Below are positions 63,764 to 64,000 of a DNA stretch of 64,000 nt, one piece after another (positions within the stretch are counted from its first letter, which is position 1; the number at the start of each line of letters is the position of its first letter). Under the pieces are notes generated by a model. The model did no database searches, was not told the DNA's origin, and was given only the letters and a program-made list of their open reading frames with translations. The position numbers and the translations under genes were made by a program. The stretch comes from an uncultured Eggerthellaceae bacterium (GTDB lineage Bacteria > Actinomycetota > Coriobacteriia > Coriobacteriales > Eggerthellaceae): contig CAJUQH010000001.1 in assembly GCA_910588095.1 (NCBI GenBank), positions 62,001 through 126,000 on the forward strand. The letters run 5' to 3'.

Positions 63764-64000
63764 CTACTCGGGCAGCTCAGCTTCGCTCATGAGCTCATCG
63801 TCGCAGTAGGCGCCGGTCTGGCGTCCCCATAGGCGCGCATAGTCGCCGCCCTTCGCCACCAGCTCGGCGTGAGGGCCGTCTTCCACCACCTGGCCATGCG
63901 ACAGCACCACGATGCGGTCGAGGCTGGCCACGGTGGAGAGCCGGTGCGCCACCACGATGGCGGTGCGCCCTTCCATCAGGCGGCCGAGCGCTTCCTGCAC
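63764..64000 (-). CDS. ABC transporter ATP-binding protein, C-terminal part
   Basis: The last 78 residues of an exporter-type ABC protein: H-loop IVVAHRLSTVASLDRIVVLSHG and the standard VEDGPHAELVAKGGDYARLW ending. The N-terminal and membrane parts lie beyond the right edge. Substrate cannot be inferred. Confidence 0.92.
   Translation of the reverse strand: MQEALGRLMEGRTAIVVAHRLSTVASLDRIVVLSHGQVVEDGPHAELVAKGGDYARLWGRQTGAYCDDELMSEAELPE

Overview
The window is the replication-origin region of a high-GC Gram-positive chromosome, most likely a gut Coriobacteriia member (Eggerthellaceae type). This rests on strong GC bias, an actinobacterial FHA/PP2C/RodA-PBP/PASTA-kinase cluster, a CIRCE-controlled clpC, and amino-acid decarboxylation genes. 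The species cannot be named from the sequence alone.

Layout. (1) 1-5.5 kb, minus strand: rsmG (cut by the edge), jag, yidC, yidD, rnpA, rpmH, dnaA and an unfamiliar ATPase/winged-helix gene. A near-perfect parS site lies between jag and yidC. (2) 5.46-6.24 kb: oriC, with one perfect DnaA box, several near-matches and an AT-rich flank. Both replication arms leave from here, so dnaA and dnaN are divergent. (3) 6.2-16.4 kb, plus strand: dnaN, recF, gyrB, gyrA, a convergent DUF151 gene, tRNA-Ile, tRNA-Ala and typA. (4) 16.5-21.4 kb, accessory: a promoter followed by a highly self-complementary leader, a mosaic secreted BspA/InlB-repeat protein, and a Fic protein with a 40-bp-periodic operator array. 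(5) 21.4-31.3 kb: a PrsA-like foldase, 6S RNA, then the leftward cell-wall signalling cluster fhaA-fhaB-PP2C-[RodA::PBP fusion]-pknB, followed by a universal stress protein and tRNA-Thr. (6) 31.4-35.4 kb: M18 aminopeptidase, tatA, greA, lysS. (7) 35.5-48.9 kb: a 13.4-kb amine island with a TetR regulator, nitrilase-family hydrolase, two membrane proteins, tyrosine decarboxylase plus two GadC/TyrP-like antiporters, and pyruvoyl histidine decarboxylase plus two ArcD/HdcP-like antiporters. (8) 49-64 kb: clpC under CIRCE, a tiny membrane protein with TrkH, rsgA, a glycosyltransferase, a TauE/SafE exporter, an orphan LytS-type kinase, a U32 protein, an Nbp35/Mrp ATPase, small unknowns, a GNAT protein, and an ABC transporter cut by the right edge.

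How it works together. The first 16 kb is replication, ribosome and membrane-insertion housekeeping oriented with fork movement. The kinase cluster couples PASTA-sensed wall state to elongation through a single SEDS-transpeptidase polypeptide. In the amine island, decarboxylation inside the cell plus substrate/amine exchange would consume protons and generate membrane potential, yielding tyramine (possibly dopamine) and histamine. Several promoters share an extended -10 of the form TGCTAnAnT, and two of them place the start codon where transcription should begin, suggesting leaderless mRNAs.
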